From NCBI GenBank assembly GCA_963740065.1, contig CAVUCS010000001.1, positions 124,001 to 188,000 of the forward strand: DNA of 64,000 nucleotides, in the 5' to 3' direction. The notes under the pieces were generated by a model, which saw only the letters and a program-made list of their open reading frames with translations, made no database searches and was not told the DNA's origin. Both the position numbers and the translations under genes were made by a program. Positions within the stretch are counted from its first letter, which is position 1. Every line of letters starts with the position of its first letter. This document shows, one piece after another, positions 23,598-32,315 of this stretch. This DNA comes from DASVDE01 sp963740065. Lineage in GTDB: Bacteria > Actinomycetota > Thermoleophilia > Solirubrobacterales > 70-9.

Positions 23598-24169
23598 CAC
23601 AGCTCCTGGCGAGCGGCCGCCAGCCCGGCGCGCCAGCCTGGCGCCCGTCCGCCGTCCGGGGGCTGGATCGACTCGGCATCGATTCCGCTGCGGGCGAGCA
23701 CCCAGGCGATGATCGAGTTCGAGTTCCACATCTCTCCCGTCCCGAGCTCGTCGCGACCCCAGACGAGCGTGGGGACATGCGCGACCGTGCTGAGCACCCG
23801 TCGCGCGCTGTCCTCGTCGTCGGTCAGCCGCCGCGGGCTGTCCACGGCCTCGGCGATGTCGGGGATGCGGCCGTCGCGCCAGAGGCGGATCTCGTAGCGG
23901 AAGATCCGGAACCGGCCCGCCCAGCGAGCGCCGACGGGGCCTTCTGCGACGACGCCGCGTTGCTCTCCGCTTCCGTCGCGGACAGGCGCCTGCTCGATGA
24001 CGAACGTTCCCGCGGGAACTCGGACCTGGAGGGCGGAGTGGTAGAGGTCGCGCGCCGGGCGCCGCTGTAGGCGCGACGCCAGCGCCTCGTAGATGCGGCC
24101 GTTGAGCCTGACGAAGTGCCCGCCGGCGCCGAGTGGTAACCAGAAGAGGTCGACTGCGGCTGTCCCCAC
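23597..24169 (-). CDS. Conserved hypothetical protein
   Basis: A 190-residue protein begins MGTAAVDLFWLPLGAGGHFVRLNGRIYEAL and continues DLYHSALQVRVPAGTFVIEQAPV, GVVAEGPVGARWAGRFRIFRYEIRLWRDG and VWGRDELGTGEMWNSNSIIAWVLARSGID. I recall close relatives in many actinobacteria, all without a function. The conserved His (DLYHSAL) and the WNSN...W segment resemble a papain-like or NlpC/P60-like cysteine-free variant, but I cannot support that. Its stop overlaps the DHFR-like start. Confidence 0.7.
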   Translation of the reverse strand: MGTAAVDLFWLPLGAGGHFVRLNGRIYEALASRLQRRPARDLYHSALQVRVPAGTFVIEQAPVRDGSGEQRGVVAEGPVGARWAGRFRIFRYEIRLWRDGRIPDIAEAVDSPRRLTDDEDSARRVLSTVAHVPTLVWGRDELGTGEMWNSNSIIAWVLARSGIDAESIQPPDGGRAPGWRAGLAAARQEL

Positions 24170-24222
24170 GGGACGAGTATCGCAAGGCCTACGCCGATGT
24201 CTTCGGAGGAAAGAGCCGGCCT

Positions 24223-24942
24223 TCAGCGTGCCGCCAGCTCCTCAAGCCGGTCGGCCAGCTCGTCGGGCTTGGAGAAGTAGGCGGAGTGGCTCGCCTCGAT
24301 CTGGAGGACCGGGTCGCAGGGGGTGCGGGAGTGCATGTGGCGCTGGAAGGCGGGGGTGACGGCGCGGTCCTCGGTCAGCTCGATGTAGGCGCGGGGGAGG
24401 GAGTCGAAGCGCTCGCCGTGTTCGATCGGGACCGTGGAGGGCGCCAGCGGCTCCGGGGTGAGCAGGGCAGTCGCGAGGGCGACGTCTTCGGCCGAGCAGT
24501 CGTGGTAGAGCGCCGGCTCGAACGCCTCCTCTCTCAGCATGTCCCAGCCGGCCTCGAAGTCGGCGTCGAGGCTGGGAGGGAGCAGAGAGTCTCTGTCCAC
24601 GGGGAAGAGGTCGAGGACGCTTTCGCCGCTGCGGGGGAGGAAGGCGGCGAGGTAGACGAGGCCGCTGATCAGGTCCGGGCGCGCCTCGGCGGCGGCGGTG
24701 ACGGGGATGCCGCCGCGGCTGTGGGCGACAAGGGTCGCCGGTTCGGTCGCCTCCTCCATCGCCGCGACGATCCGCTCGACGTAGTCCTCCAGTCTCACCT
24801 CGCCGGGCGGGGTGCGGTCGCGGCCGTGGGATGGAAGGTCGGGGACGATCACCTCATGGCCGCGCTCGCGCAGCCGCGCCTCGACCTTGAACCAGCACCA
24901 GGCCCCATGCCATGAGCCGTGGATGAGGACGAAGCTCGCCAT
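24223..24942 (-). CDS. Alpha/beta hydrolase
   Basis: The 239-residue protein starts MASFVLIHGSWHGAWCWF, the oxyanion-hole HGSWHGAWCW strand of hydroxynitrile-lyase/esterase-like alpha/beta hydrolases. The nucleophile elbow is VAHSRGG (Ser near residue 81), an acid follows in the YIELTEDRAV region, and the catalytic histidine is in IEASHSAYFSKPDELA. GGAGAGCG upstream of the ATG at 24940-24942 is a fair ribosome-binding site. Substrate unknown, probably a small ester. Monocistronic, divergent from the DUF559 gene across repeat copy 6. Confidence 0.85.
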   Translation of the reverse strand: MASFVLIHGSWHGAWCWFKVEARLRERGHEVIVPDLPSHGRDRTPPGEVRLEDYVERIVAAMEEATEPATLVAHSRGGIPVTAAAEARPDLISGLVYLAAFLPRSGESVLDLFPVDRDSLLPPSLDADFEAGWDMLREEAFEPALYHDCSAEDVALATALLTPEPLAPSTVPIEHGERFDSLPRAYIELTEDRAVTPAFQRHMHSRTPCDPVLQIEASHSAYFSKPDELADRLEELAAR

Positions 24943-25041
24943 GCGCTCTCCTTGAGTTGGCCGGCCCGGGCGGCCGGCTCTATTAGAGAACGGCGCGGCG
25001 CGCGGATTCGTGAGGTCGCCCCGACCGGGGGAGAAAAACGG

Positions 25042-25091
25042 TCGGCTGAACCCTTTACCACCGGATGCGTGGGTCAACCGACCACTCGACG
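25042..25091 (+). repeat. 50-bp interspersed repeat, copy 6
   Basis: Family sequence TCGGCTGAACCCTTTACCACCGGATGCGTGGGTCAACCGACCACTCGAC. The ATG inside GGATGCGTGG (25065-25067) is the first start codon of the DUF559 reading frame. Confidence 0.9.
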
Positions 25092-26018
25092 GGCGAAACG
25101 GGGCGGGCGCGCGACGCGGCGGTCTGGGACCTGGTCCGGCGGCAGCACGGCGTGGTGGCGCGGCGGCAGTTGCTGGAGCTGGGACTGGGAGCGCGGCGGA
25201 TCGAGCGGCGGATTGCCTCCGGGCGGCTGCATCCGGTCTGGCGCGGTGTCTACGCGGTCGGACGGCCGCAGCTGAGTCGGCACGGGCGCTGGTGGGCGGC
25301 GGTGCTCGCCGGCGGGCCGGGAGCGGTGTTGAGCCACAGCAGCGCCGCGGCGCTGTGGGGGTTTGGGAGGGAGAGGGCGGGCCTGGTGGAGATCTCGGTC
25401 CCGGCGGCGCGGCGCTGCAGACACCCGGGAATCCGTGCCTACCGCCGCGCGGCTTTGGGGCCCGAGGATCTGACGGAGCACGAAGGCGTACCGGCCACCT
25501 CGCCGACGTTGACGCTGATCGACGAGGCGACGCGCCTGCATTCGCTGCGACTGGAGCGCTGTGTCAACGAGGCCGACAAACTTGACCGGGTGAGAGCGGA
25601 TGTGCTGCACGCCTCACTGGACCGCTATCGCGGGCAACCCGGAGTCGCGCCGCTGCGGAAGCTCCTCGACCCGCTCACCTTCCGCCTCAGCGACTCCGAC
25701 CTGGAGGTGTTCATGCGTCGGCTGGCTCGTGCCGCCGGGCTGCGCGCCGTGCCGAAGAGAAGAACGTGGGTGAACGGCTACAGAGTCGACTTCTTCTGGC
25801 CCGACCTGGGAATCGTGGTTGAGGCGGACGGGTTGCGCTACCACCGCACCCCGTCCCAACAGAACCGGGGGCTGAAGCGCGATCAGACGAACCTCGCGGC
25901 CGGCATGTGGCCACTGCGCTTCTCCCACTGGCAGATCCGCTACGAGCGGCGCCACGTGCGGGAGATCCTGGGCAAGACCGTGAGGCGCGCCCGGGCGGCG
26001 AAAACCGGGGTCGGCTGA
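25065..26018 (+). CDS. AbiEi-N/DUF559 (VSR-like) nuclease
   Basis: This 317-residue protein has an AbiEi-type winged helix at residues 20-65 (WDLVRRQHGVVARRQLLELG, GRLHPVWRGVYAVGRP) and a C-terminal DUF559/VSR-like endonuclease domain: YRVDFFWPDLGIVVEADGLRYHRTPSQQNRGLKRDQTNLAAG, with D...E-x-D in the order of the PD-(D/E)xK fold, and LRFSHWQIRYE. The first ATG of the frame lies in repeat copy 6 and the stop (26016-26018) lies in repeat copy 7, so the gene exactly spans the interval between two copies. A later GTG in the frame could be used instead. Such proteins exist in many paralogues in some actinobacteria; role unknown. Confidence 0.75.
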   Translation: MRGSTDHSTGETGRARDAAVWDLVRRQHGVVARRQLLELGLGARRIERRIASGRLHPVWRGVYAVGRPQLSRHGRWWAAVLAGGPGAVLSHSSAAALWGFGRERAGLVEISVPAARRCRHPGIRAYRRAALGPEDLTEHEGVPATSPTLTLIDEATRLHSLRLERCVNEADKLDRVRADVLHASLDRYRGQPGVAPLRKLLDPLTFRLSDSDLEVFMRRLARAAGLRAVPKRRTWVNGYRVDFFWPDLGIVVEADGLRYHRTPSQQNRGLKRDQTNLAAGMWPLRFSHWQIRYERRHVREILGKTVRRARAAKTGVG

Positions 26019-26060
26019 ACGGTTTACCACCGGATGCGTGGGTAAACCGACCACTCGACC
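26011..26060 (+). repeat. 50-bp interspersed repeat, copy 7
   Basis: Family sequence with the best inner palindrome: GGTTTACCAC and GTGGGTAAACC pair fully except one bulged G around the loop CGGATGC. The TGA of TCGGCTGAAC ends the DUF559 gene. The arginase-like gene starts 27 bases downstream. Confidence 0.9.
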
Positions 26061-26086
26061 CTTGATTTGGCGCGTATTCTCGGCTT

Positions 26087-26959
26087 GTGGATGGGATGAA
26101 GCTGATCGGCGTTCCGATCGACTCGGTTGGGCGCTCCGGCGGGACTGAGTTTGCTCCCGCCGCGTTGCGGGAGTTGGGTGCCCTCGACGCGTTGGGAGCG
26201 GAGGACGCGGGCGACTTGGATGTGAGCATCAGGGGGGAGGAACGAGATCCCGAGAGTGGGATCCTCGCCGCCGCGGACGTGCTGGGCACGACGGCGACTA
26301 TCCGCGGCGCCGTGGCGGCGCAGGTCTCGCTCGGCGCCCGTCCCTTTCTGGCCGGCGGCTGCTGTGCCGAGCTGCCGGGGGCGCTGGCGGGCGCGCGGGA
26401 CGCCCTGGGCGAGGTCGGGCTCGTCCACCTTGACGGCCATCTCGATCTATACGACGGCTCCACATCCCCGACCGGGGAGGCCGCCGACATGCCGGTCAGC
26501 GTCGCGCTCGGCCTCGGCCCGGCCGCCTGGGTCGAGACTTGCGGGGGCGCTTCGACGGCGCCGGAGCGGACGGCGATCGTCGGCTATCGCGACAAGGAGG
26601 AGTCGCTGCGCTACGGGATGCTCCAGCCGGAGGACCTCGATCCGTCACCGCTCCACCGCTCCGTCGAGGACATCCGTGCCGAAGGATCGGGGGAGGCCGG
26701 GGCGAGGGTGGCGGCGGAGATCGGCGCCGCGTCCCCCTTCTGGCTGCACTTCGACGTCGACGTCCTCGACCAGGAGGTCTTTCCGGCGACCGACTACCTG
26801 ATGCCGGGCGGGATGACGTGGGATGAGCTGCACGCGGTCATCGCCCCACTGCTCGCCTCCCCGCGCCTGATCGGCGCCTCACTCGCCTGTTACAACCCCG
26901 AAAAGGACCCCGATCGAGCCTGCGGCAAGGCCCTCGTCGCCGCGCTCAGCTCTCGTTGA
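26087..26959 (+). CDS. Arginase/agmatinase-family protein with altered metal site
   Basis: The 290-residue protein (GTG at 26087; ATG at 26096 is an alternative, giving MKLIGVPIDSVGRSGG) follows the ureohydrolase fold. The usual GGDHS metal motif is replaced by AGGCCAELPG. The second motif is HLDGHLDLYD (DxHxD present) and the third is HFDVDVLDQEVFPATDY (DxDxxD present). Loss of the first-motif Asp and His means only part of the binuclear manganese site can form. Relatives with GGCC are known to me among actinobacterial arginase-like proteins, so this may be a distinct subfamily with another substrate or one metal. Confidence 0.75.
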   Translation: MDGMKLIGVPIDSVGRSGGTEFAPAALRELGALDALGAEDAGDLDVSIRGEERDPESGILAAADVLGTTATIRGAVAAQVSLGARPFLAGGCCAELPGALAGARDALGEVGLVHLDGHLDLYDGSTSPTGEAADMPVSVALGLGPAAWVETCGGASTAPERTAIVGYRDKEESLRYGMLQPEDLDPSPLHRSVEDIRAEGSGEAGARVAAEIGAASPFWLHFDVDVLDQEVFPATDYLMPGGMTWDELHAVIAPLLASPRLIGASLACYNPEKDPDRACGKALVAALSSR

Positions 26960-26972
26960 GCGAGCGCTCGGC

Positions 26973-27816
26973 TCACCAGACCGCGTCGTGCTCCTCCATC
27001 ACGCCGAGCCCCTCCGCCAGGGGTAGGCCCTCAAGGGCGCCGGTGAAGGTTCCGAACCTGTGGCGGTAGCGGGAGCGGACGAGGAGGAAGTTTTCGTTGC
27101 GGGCGCGCTCGCACTCCTCGGCGAAGTTGAGCCGGGAGCCGTCGGCGAACTCGATTGCCGACATGCCCTGGAAGGAGACCGGGGCCGGCTCGTGCGGCTC
27201 GCCGTCGATCCAGATGCCGCGTTCGCTGTTCTGCGGCGGGTCGTTGATCCCCTCGACCAGATTCCAGGCGACTGGCGCGGCCGTCGCTCGCCTCGCCGAC
27301 GCCCGCCGACCAGAGCCAGCTCGTGTGCCGCCGGTGGTAGCCGGCCGACTCGTCGTCGATGCCGAGGGCTTCGACGTCCCAGCGTCGCCCGTCCGCCTCG
27401 ATCGTCCCGGCGACCGGGACGCCGGCGCGCTTGCGGGTCCAGCCCCAGCCGCTGCCGCTGGGGCAGATCGCCTCGACGGCGGCGCACTCGCCGAGCCGTA
27501 GGCTCGCCCGCAGCCCGCGCGCGTCGATCTCAAGCTCCGGCCCGTCCATCCTCACCTCGCGGCTGCCGGGCCGAAGGCTGGTGTGGGCGAGGCGACGGCG
27601 CTCGCGCCGGTCCCACAGGACCCAGAACGACTGGCTCAGCGGGCCGACCTGCGCCCGCGCCGCGCAGAGCATCACCTCCGCGCCGAAGACGCCGATGTAG
27701 CGCCAGCGCTTGCGCGTCTGGCCGGCGGCGCGCAGCGGCATCGGGCCGGGGGGGAGCGGCAGGTCGGGGCGGTCGGCGCCGGGCCCGCGCCAGGGAAGCT
27801 CGGGCTCCGCGGGCAT
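26973..27816 (-). CDS. DUF2804 family protein, one frame change
   Basis: The start reads MPAEPELPWRGPGADRPDLPLP, then WRYIGVFGAEVMLCAARAQVG, SFWVLWDRRERR and GIDDESAGYHRRHTSWLWSAGVGEA. After a frame change near 27275 it goes on VAWNLVEGINDPPQNSERGIWIDG, GMSAIEFADGSRLNFAEE and FGTFTGALEGLPLAEGLGVMEEHDAVW. This is the DUF2804 pattern, a lipocalin-like beta-rich family of unknown function. About 280 residues, normal once joined. It is 8 bases downstream of the exonuclease gene on the same strand. Confidence 0.8.
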
Positions 27817-27824
27817 GGGGCAGG

Positions 27825-28712
27825 CTACCCGCTGCTCTCGAGCCGCTCGGCGAGGCGGTTCATGCCGCGCTCGCGGGCGGCCGCGGCGGCGCCGGCCCAG
27901 TCGGTGGGGCGGTCGGGAGGGCGCTCGACGCCGGCGTCGCGCAGGGTGGCGATGTCCTTGAAGGCGAGCAGATCCTCGCGGGCGTCGATCAGGGCGCCGC
28001 GCAGTTTTGGGCGGGACTCATGGATCGCGTTGTCGAGGACGCTCTCCAGGGAGCCGTGTTTGAGCAGCAGCTCCGCCGCTTTCTTCGGGCCGACGCCTCT
28101 CGCCCCCGGCAGCCCGTCGGAAGGGTCGCCGCGCAGGGCGATGAAGTCGGGGACCAGCTCGGGGCCGATGCCGTAGCGGCGGCGCACCTCCTCGGCGTCG
28201 ACCTCCTCGCCGCCTTTGCTTCCCGTCTTTACATAGAGGACCGTCACTCCCTCGCCCGCGCACTGGTACATGTCGCGGTCACCGGTCATCAGCAGGGCGT
28301 GGCCGCCGGCCTCCGCCTCGCGCTGGGCGTAGGTGCCGAGCAGGTCGTCGGCCTCGAGGTCATCGCTGCTCGCGACCGTCCAGCCGAAGGCCTCGAAGAA
28401 GTCGCGGGCGGCGAGGAACTGAGGCGCCAGCTCGTCGGGCATCGCCGCCTCGCGCTCGGCGTGGTAGGCCGGATACAGCTCCGTGCGGTAGCTCGCCGCG
28501 TCGGGGCCGAAGCAGAGGACGACGGCGCGCGGATCGTAGCGGTCGACCTCCCGCACCACCAGGTTCGCCGTCCCCAGCAGCGCGTTGACCGGCTCCCCGT
28601 CCGTGCCGACGATCGTCTTCGGCAGCGCGTAGAAGGCGCGGAAGAGCATCGACGGGGTGTCGACGGCGAGCAGCGGCGCGGTCATTTGGCGCGTTGCGTC
28701 GTCGGTGTCCAT
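27825..28712 (-). CDS. 5'-3' exonuclease (FEN/PolA N-terminal type)
   Basis: A 295-residue stand-alone flap endonuclease-type nuclease. It begins with LLAVDTPSMLFRAFYALPK (first metal Asp), has VVLCFGPDAASYRTELYPAYHAER (the usual D of FD is Gly-Pro here), then SSDDLEADDLLGTYA and LLMTGDRDMYQ with the acidic cluster, and the helix-hairpin-helix DFIALRGDPSDGLPGARGVGPKKAAELL. It is similar to actinobacterial stand-alone 5'-3' exonucleases that process flaps or RNA primers beside PolA. Divergent from the HD-domain gene with only 24 bases between the starts. Confidence 0.85.
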   Translation of the reverse strand: MDTDDATRQMTAPLLAVDTPSMLFRAFYALPKTIVGTDGEPVNALLGTANLVVREVDRYDPRAVVLCFGPDAASYRTELYPAYHAEREAAMPDELAPQFLAARDFFEAFGWTVASSDDLEADDLLGTYAQREAEAGGHALLMTGDRDMYQCAGEGVTVLYVKTGSKGGEEVDAEEVRRRYGIGPELVPDFIALRGDPSDGLPGARGVGPKKAAELLLKHGSLESVLDNAIHESRPKLRGALIDAREDLLAFKDIATLRDAGVERPPDRPTDWAGAAAAARERGMNRLAERLESSG

Positions 28713-28736
28713 GCCGCAGTTCTATACGGTGGCGAC

Positions 28737-29490
28737 GTGGCCGGCCGGATGACCGTGGGAACCACCGCTTGGGCGGAGCGCACCGGCGGCCGGCTTCGTC
28801 GTCGCGACCAGCTCGACCAGACCTTGAAGGCGGTGCGGGCGCAGGTTCGCATCCGCTTGAGCTCCCGTGGCGGACCCCGCGCCGAGGCCCACGTCGAGGT
28901 CGCCGAGCGCCCGCCCGATTCCGCCTTCGCCCGCGCCGCGCTGGAGGCTTGCCGCGACCTCTCCAGCGATGTGCTGACCGCGCATTGCTTGCGCACCTGG
29001 CTCTGGGGAGACCTGCTTCGCCCAGCTCGAAGGAATCGAGCACGACCCGGAGCTGCTCTTCGCGGCCGCCGCCCTGCACGACCTTGGCCTCACCGAGGCT
29101 CACTGGTGTTCTGGCTCGGAGTGCTTCGCCGTCGATGGCGCCCGGGCGGCCGGCGCTTTCGCCGACGAGCACAGCTACCCAAAGGGCCCGGCCCTGGCCG
29201 AGGCGATCTCCCTCCACCTCAACGTCGAGGTCCCGGTCGATATGGGCGCCGAAGCCCACCTGCTCGCGGCGGGCGCCGCCTGCGACGTGGTCGGCGCCCG
29301 GGCGCATGAGCTGCCGGGACCGGCCCGCGCCGAAGTGGTGCGCTTGCATCCCCGGGACGGGATGGTCTCCGAGCTGACCGACCTCATCGGTCGCCAGGCC
29401 GAGGCCCGACCCCGCTCCCGCGCCGGGCTACTCTGGAGTCTCGGCTTCAAGAGATTGATGGCCAACGGCGAGCGAGGAGGCAGTCCATGA
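28737..29490 (+). CDS. HD-domain phosphohydrolase, one frame change
   Basis: From the GTG at 28737 (ATG at 28749 possible) the protein reads AGRMTVGTTAWAERTGG ... ALEACRDLSSDVLTAHCLRTWLWGDL; a frame change near 29019 continues FAQLEGIEHDPELLFAAAALHDLGLTEAHW, ADEHSYPKGPALAEAISLHLNVEV and AHLLAAGAACDVVGARAHEL. H (AHCLRTW), HD (LHDLG) and D (AACDVVG) give the H...HD...D metal set. About 250 residues. Actinobacterial relatives are annotated as HD-domain proteins of unknown substrate. Its end overlaps the LLM oxidoreductase start by 4 bases. Confidence 0.75.
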
Positions 29491-30332
29491 ATGTCGGCAT
29501 CGCACTTCCCAACGCTGTACCGGGGGCGAGCGGGGCGGAGATGGTCGAGTGGGCGCGACGCGCCGACGCCCGCGGCTTCTCCTGCCTGGGGACGATCGAC
29601 CGCATCGTCTACGACAACTACGAGCCGCTGACCGCGCTCGCCGCCGCCGCGGCGGTGACCGAGCGGATCGAGCTGATCACCAGCGTTCTGCTTGGGCCGC
29701 TGCGGACCAATCCGGTCGAGCTGGCCAAGCAGGCGCTCAGCGTCAACGCCCTCTCGGACGGGCGCTTCACGCTCGGTATCGGGCTCGGCGCCCGCGACGA
29801 CGATTACTTCATCAGTGGAGTTGAGCTGAGCGACCGTGGCGCCCGCCTCGACGGAATGCTGGAGCGGATCACGCAGATTTGGGAGGGAGACGAGGTGGGC
29901 CCGTCGTCGGCCGGATCGCCCGGCCTCATCGTCGGCGGCCACGCGGTGGCCTCCTTCGCCCGCGCCGCCCGCTTCGGGGACGGCTGGATCGCCGGCGGCT
30001 CCGGCCCCGAGCAGTACGCCGAGGGCGCCGAGAAAGCGAAGGCCGCGTGGGCAGCCGCCGGACGCACCGGCGAGCCGCGAACGCTGGCTCTCGCCTACTT
30101 CTCACTCGGCGAGAAGGCCGAGGAGAACGCCCAGGACTCGCTCGGCGACTACTACGCCTTCCTTGGTGAGGAGGTCGCGGGCATGATCGCCGGCGCCGCC
30201 GCGAAGGACGAGGAGACGGTCAAGCAGTACCTCGGCGCCTACACGGAAGCCGGCTGCGACGAGCTGATTTTCTGTCCCAGCTCCAGCGACCCGGCCCAGG
30301 TGGATCTGCTGGCGGACGCCGCCGGCCTCTGA
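29487..30332 (+). CDS. LLM-class F420-dependent oxidoreductase
   Basis: A 281-residue TIM-barrel luciferase-like protein: MNVGIALPNAVPGASGAEMVEWARRADARGFSCLGTIDRI, then LELITS-type strand ERIELITSVLLGPLRTNPVELAKQALSVNALSDGRFTLGIGLGAR, and GRSPGLIVGGH-like IVGGHAVASFARAARFGDGWIAGG. These are the standard LLM motifs. Actinobacterial members usually use cofactor F420, though FMN cannot be excluded. It is cotranscribed with the HD gene (ATGA-type overlap), and the amine oxidase follows at once. Confidence 0.85.
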   Translation: MNVGIALPNAVPGASGAEMVEWARRADARGFSCLGTIDRIVYDNYEPLTALAAAAAVTERIELITSVLLGPLRTNPVELAKQALSVNALSDGRFTLGIGLGARDDDYFISGVELSDRGARLDGMLERITQIWEGDEVGPSSAGSPGLIVGGHAVASFARAARFGDGWIAGGSGPEQYAEGAEKAKAAWAAAGRTGEPRTLALAYFSLGEKAEENAQDSLGDYYAFLGEEVAGMIAGAAAKDEETVKQYLGAYTEAGCDELIFCPSSSDPAQVDLLADAAGL

Positions 30333-30334
30333 TC

Positions 30335-31680
30335 GTGACGTCCACGCTGACGTCGCGATCGTCGGCGCCGGGCTGTCCGGCCTGCGAGCTGCGCGGACGC
30401 TGGCGGACGCCGGCCGTGACGTCGTCGTGCTGGAGGCGCGCGACCGGGTCGGCGGGCGGCTGCTGAACCAGACGCTCGGCGACGGGGTAACGGTCGACGT
30501 CGGCGGCCAGTGGATCGGCGACGACCACGAGCGGGCGCGGGCGCTCGCGGCGGACCTGGGGCTGGAGATGTTCGCCCAGTACGGCGGCGGCAGGAACGTC
30601 GTCGACGTTGCCGGCAAGCGCCGTCTATACAAGGGGACGATCCCACGCTTGGGCCCGCGCGTCCTCTGGGATGTCTTCATCACCCAACGCCGCCTCGCGA
30701 AGCTGGCAAAGGGGGTCTCCGCCGAGGAGCCGTGGGCGGCGGCGCGCGCCGCCGAGCTGGACGGGAGAACCCTGGCCGAGTGGATGGAGGAGGACGTGCG
30801 CACACCGATGGCGCGCGAGCTGATCGGCCTCGCCGGCCGCACGATCTGGGGAACCGGCCCGGAGGAGATCTCCCTCCTGCACGCCCTCTTCTATGTCGAC
30901 TCGGCGGGCAGCTTCGACAAGCTGATCGACACCGAGGGGGGCGCCCAGCAGGACCGCTTGCACGGCGGGGCGCAGATGCTGCCGCTGGGGCTGGCCGAAT
31001 CGCTGGGCGAGCGGCTCAAGCTCGGCGTGCCGGTGCGGCGAATCGAGCAGGTGGAGGAGGGGGTGCGCGTGCTCGCCGACGGCGTCGAGGTCGAAGCGGA
31101 GCGGGCGATCGTCGCCATCCCGCCGGCGCTGGCGGCGCGGATCGAGTTTGACCCGATGCCGCCGCCGACCCGCCGCGAGATGTGCGAGCGGCTGCGCCCC
31201 GGCCGAATCACCAAGTGTCTGGCTCTCTACGAGAGCCCGTTCTGGCGCGAGGACGGCTTCAGCGGCGAGGCGGTCACCGACGCCGGCCCGGCCACCCTCA
31301 CCTTCGACAGCTCGCCGCGCGACGGCTCCTCCGGCGTCCTGCTCGGCTTCGTCGGCGGGCCGGAGGTGGGGGAGATGGAGGCGCTGAGCGCGGACGAGCG
31401 GCGCGCCGCCGTCCTCGCCGGCTTCTCCCGCCTCTTCGGCTCCCGCGCCGCGGCGCCGATTGACTTCGTCGCCCAGGCCTGGAACGGCGAGGACTGGTCG
31501 CTGGGCGGCCCGACCTCCAACTTCGGACCCGGCGGCTGGACGGCGACCGGCCCCGCCCTGCGTGAGCCGATCGGCCGCGTCCACTGGGCCGGCACCGAGA
31601 CGGCAACCGTCTGGTCCGGCTACATGGAGGGCGCGCTGCAGGCCGGCGACCGCGCCGCCGCCGAGGTCCTCGCCGCGTAG
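30335..31680 (+). CDS. FAD-dependent amine oxidase, 5' end uncertain
   Basis: The Rossmann motif DVAIVGAGLSGLRAARTLADAGRDVVVLEARDRVGGR starts at about 30345 and the protein continues VDVGGQWIGDDHERARALA, SAEEPWAAARAAELDG, FYVDSAGSFDKLI, QDRLHGGAQMLPLGLAESLG and ends with GRVHWAGTETATVWSGYMEGALQAGDRAA, the C-terminal FAD site. About 447 residues, the size of flavin monoamine oxidases. No start codon is in frame directly before the Rossmann motif; a GTG at 30335, three bases after the preceding stop codon, is in another frame, so a one-base indel near 30340-30350 is likely. The substrate amine is unknown. Confidence 0.8.
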
Positions 31681-31684
31681 GTCA

Positions 31685-32263
31685 ATGGCGGCACCCGACC
31701 TTCCCATCCATCTCTTCGCTACGCCTGCCGCGATGGAGGCCTGGCTGGAGGAGAACCACTCCAGCCCGGACGGGATCTGGCTGAAGATCGCCAAGAAGGG
31801 GTCCGGGGTCAAGAGCGTCACCTATGGAGAGGCGCTGGAGCTGGCGCTCTGCTTCGGCTGGATCGACAGTCAGAAGAAGGGCTTCGACGAGGCGTTCTTC
31901 CTGCAGCGCTTCACGCCGCGTCGACCGCGCGGGCGCTGGTCGCGGATCAACCGCGACAAGGCTGAGGGACTGATCGCCGCGGGCGCGATGCGCCCAACCG
32001 GGATGGCCGAGGTCGAGGCCGCCAGAGCGGACGGCCGCTGGGAAGCCGCCTACGAGGGGCAGCGCAGCGCGAGAGTGCCCGCCGATCTTCAGCGGGAGCT
32101 GGACGCCAACCCGGCCGCTCGCGAGTTCTTCGCCGGACTCAACAGCTCCAACCGCTACGCGATCATCTACCGCCTAAACGACGCGAGAAGACCGCAGACG
32201 CGCGAGCGCCGCCTGCGCAGATTCATCGAGATGCTCGAACGCGGGGAAAAGATTCACTCCTGA
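31685..32263 (+). CDS. YdeI/OmpD-associated family protein
   Basis: A 192-residue protein begins MAAPDLPIHLFATPAAMEAWLEENHSSPDGIWLKIAKKGSG and contains VTYGEALELALCFGWIDSQKKGFDE, FLQRFTPRRPRGRWSRINRDKAE and LNSSNRYAIIYRLNDARRPQTRERRLRRFIEMLERG, all hallmarks of the YdeI family (bacteriocin-protection-like, DUF1801/OmdA related). Cytoplasmic, no signal peptide. Function poorly defined. It starts 4 bases after the amine oxidase stop. Confidence 0.85.
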   Translation: MAAPDLPIHLFATPAAMEAWLEENHSSPDGIWLKIAKKGSGVKSVTYGEALELALCFGWIDSQKKGFDEAFFLQRFTPRRPRGRWSRINRDKAEGLIAAGAMRPTGMAEVEAARADGRWEAAYEGQRSARVPADLQRELDANPAAREFFAGLNSSNRYAIIYRLNDARRPQTRERRLRRFIEMLERGEKIHS

Positions 32264-32315
32264 CGGTGAACCGTGGGTTAGTGTCGCCTGACCAGTCCCC
32301 TAAGAACGGAGCCCG

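Noticed and set aside
10265..26060. Integron attC sites and gene cassettes (same orientation, fold-back structure, toxin-antitoxin genes between copies)
   Set aside because: No GTTRRRY/RYYYAAC core boxes, no integrase in the window, and several intervals contain multi-gene operons such as imuB-dnaE2 that are not cassettes.
10265..26060. CRISPR array
   Set aside because: Copies are 0.8-5 kb apart, not regularly spaced, and there are no cas genes.
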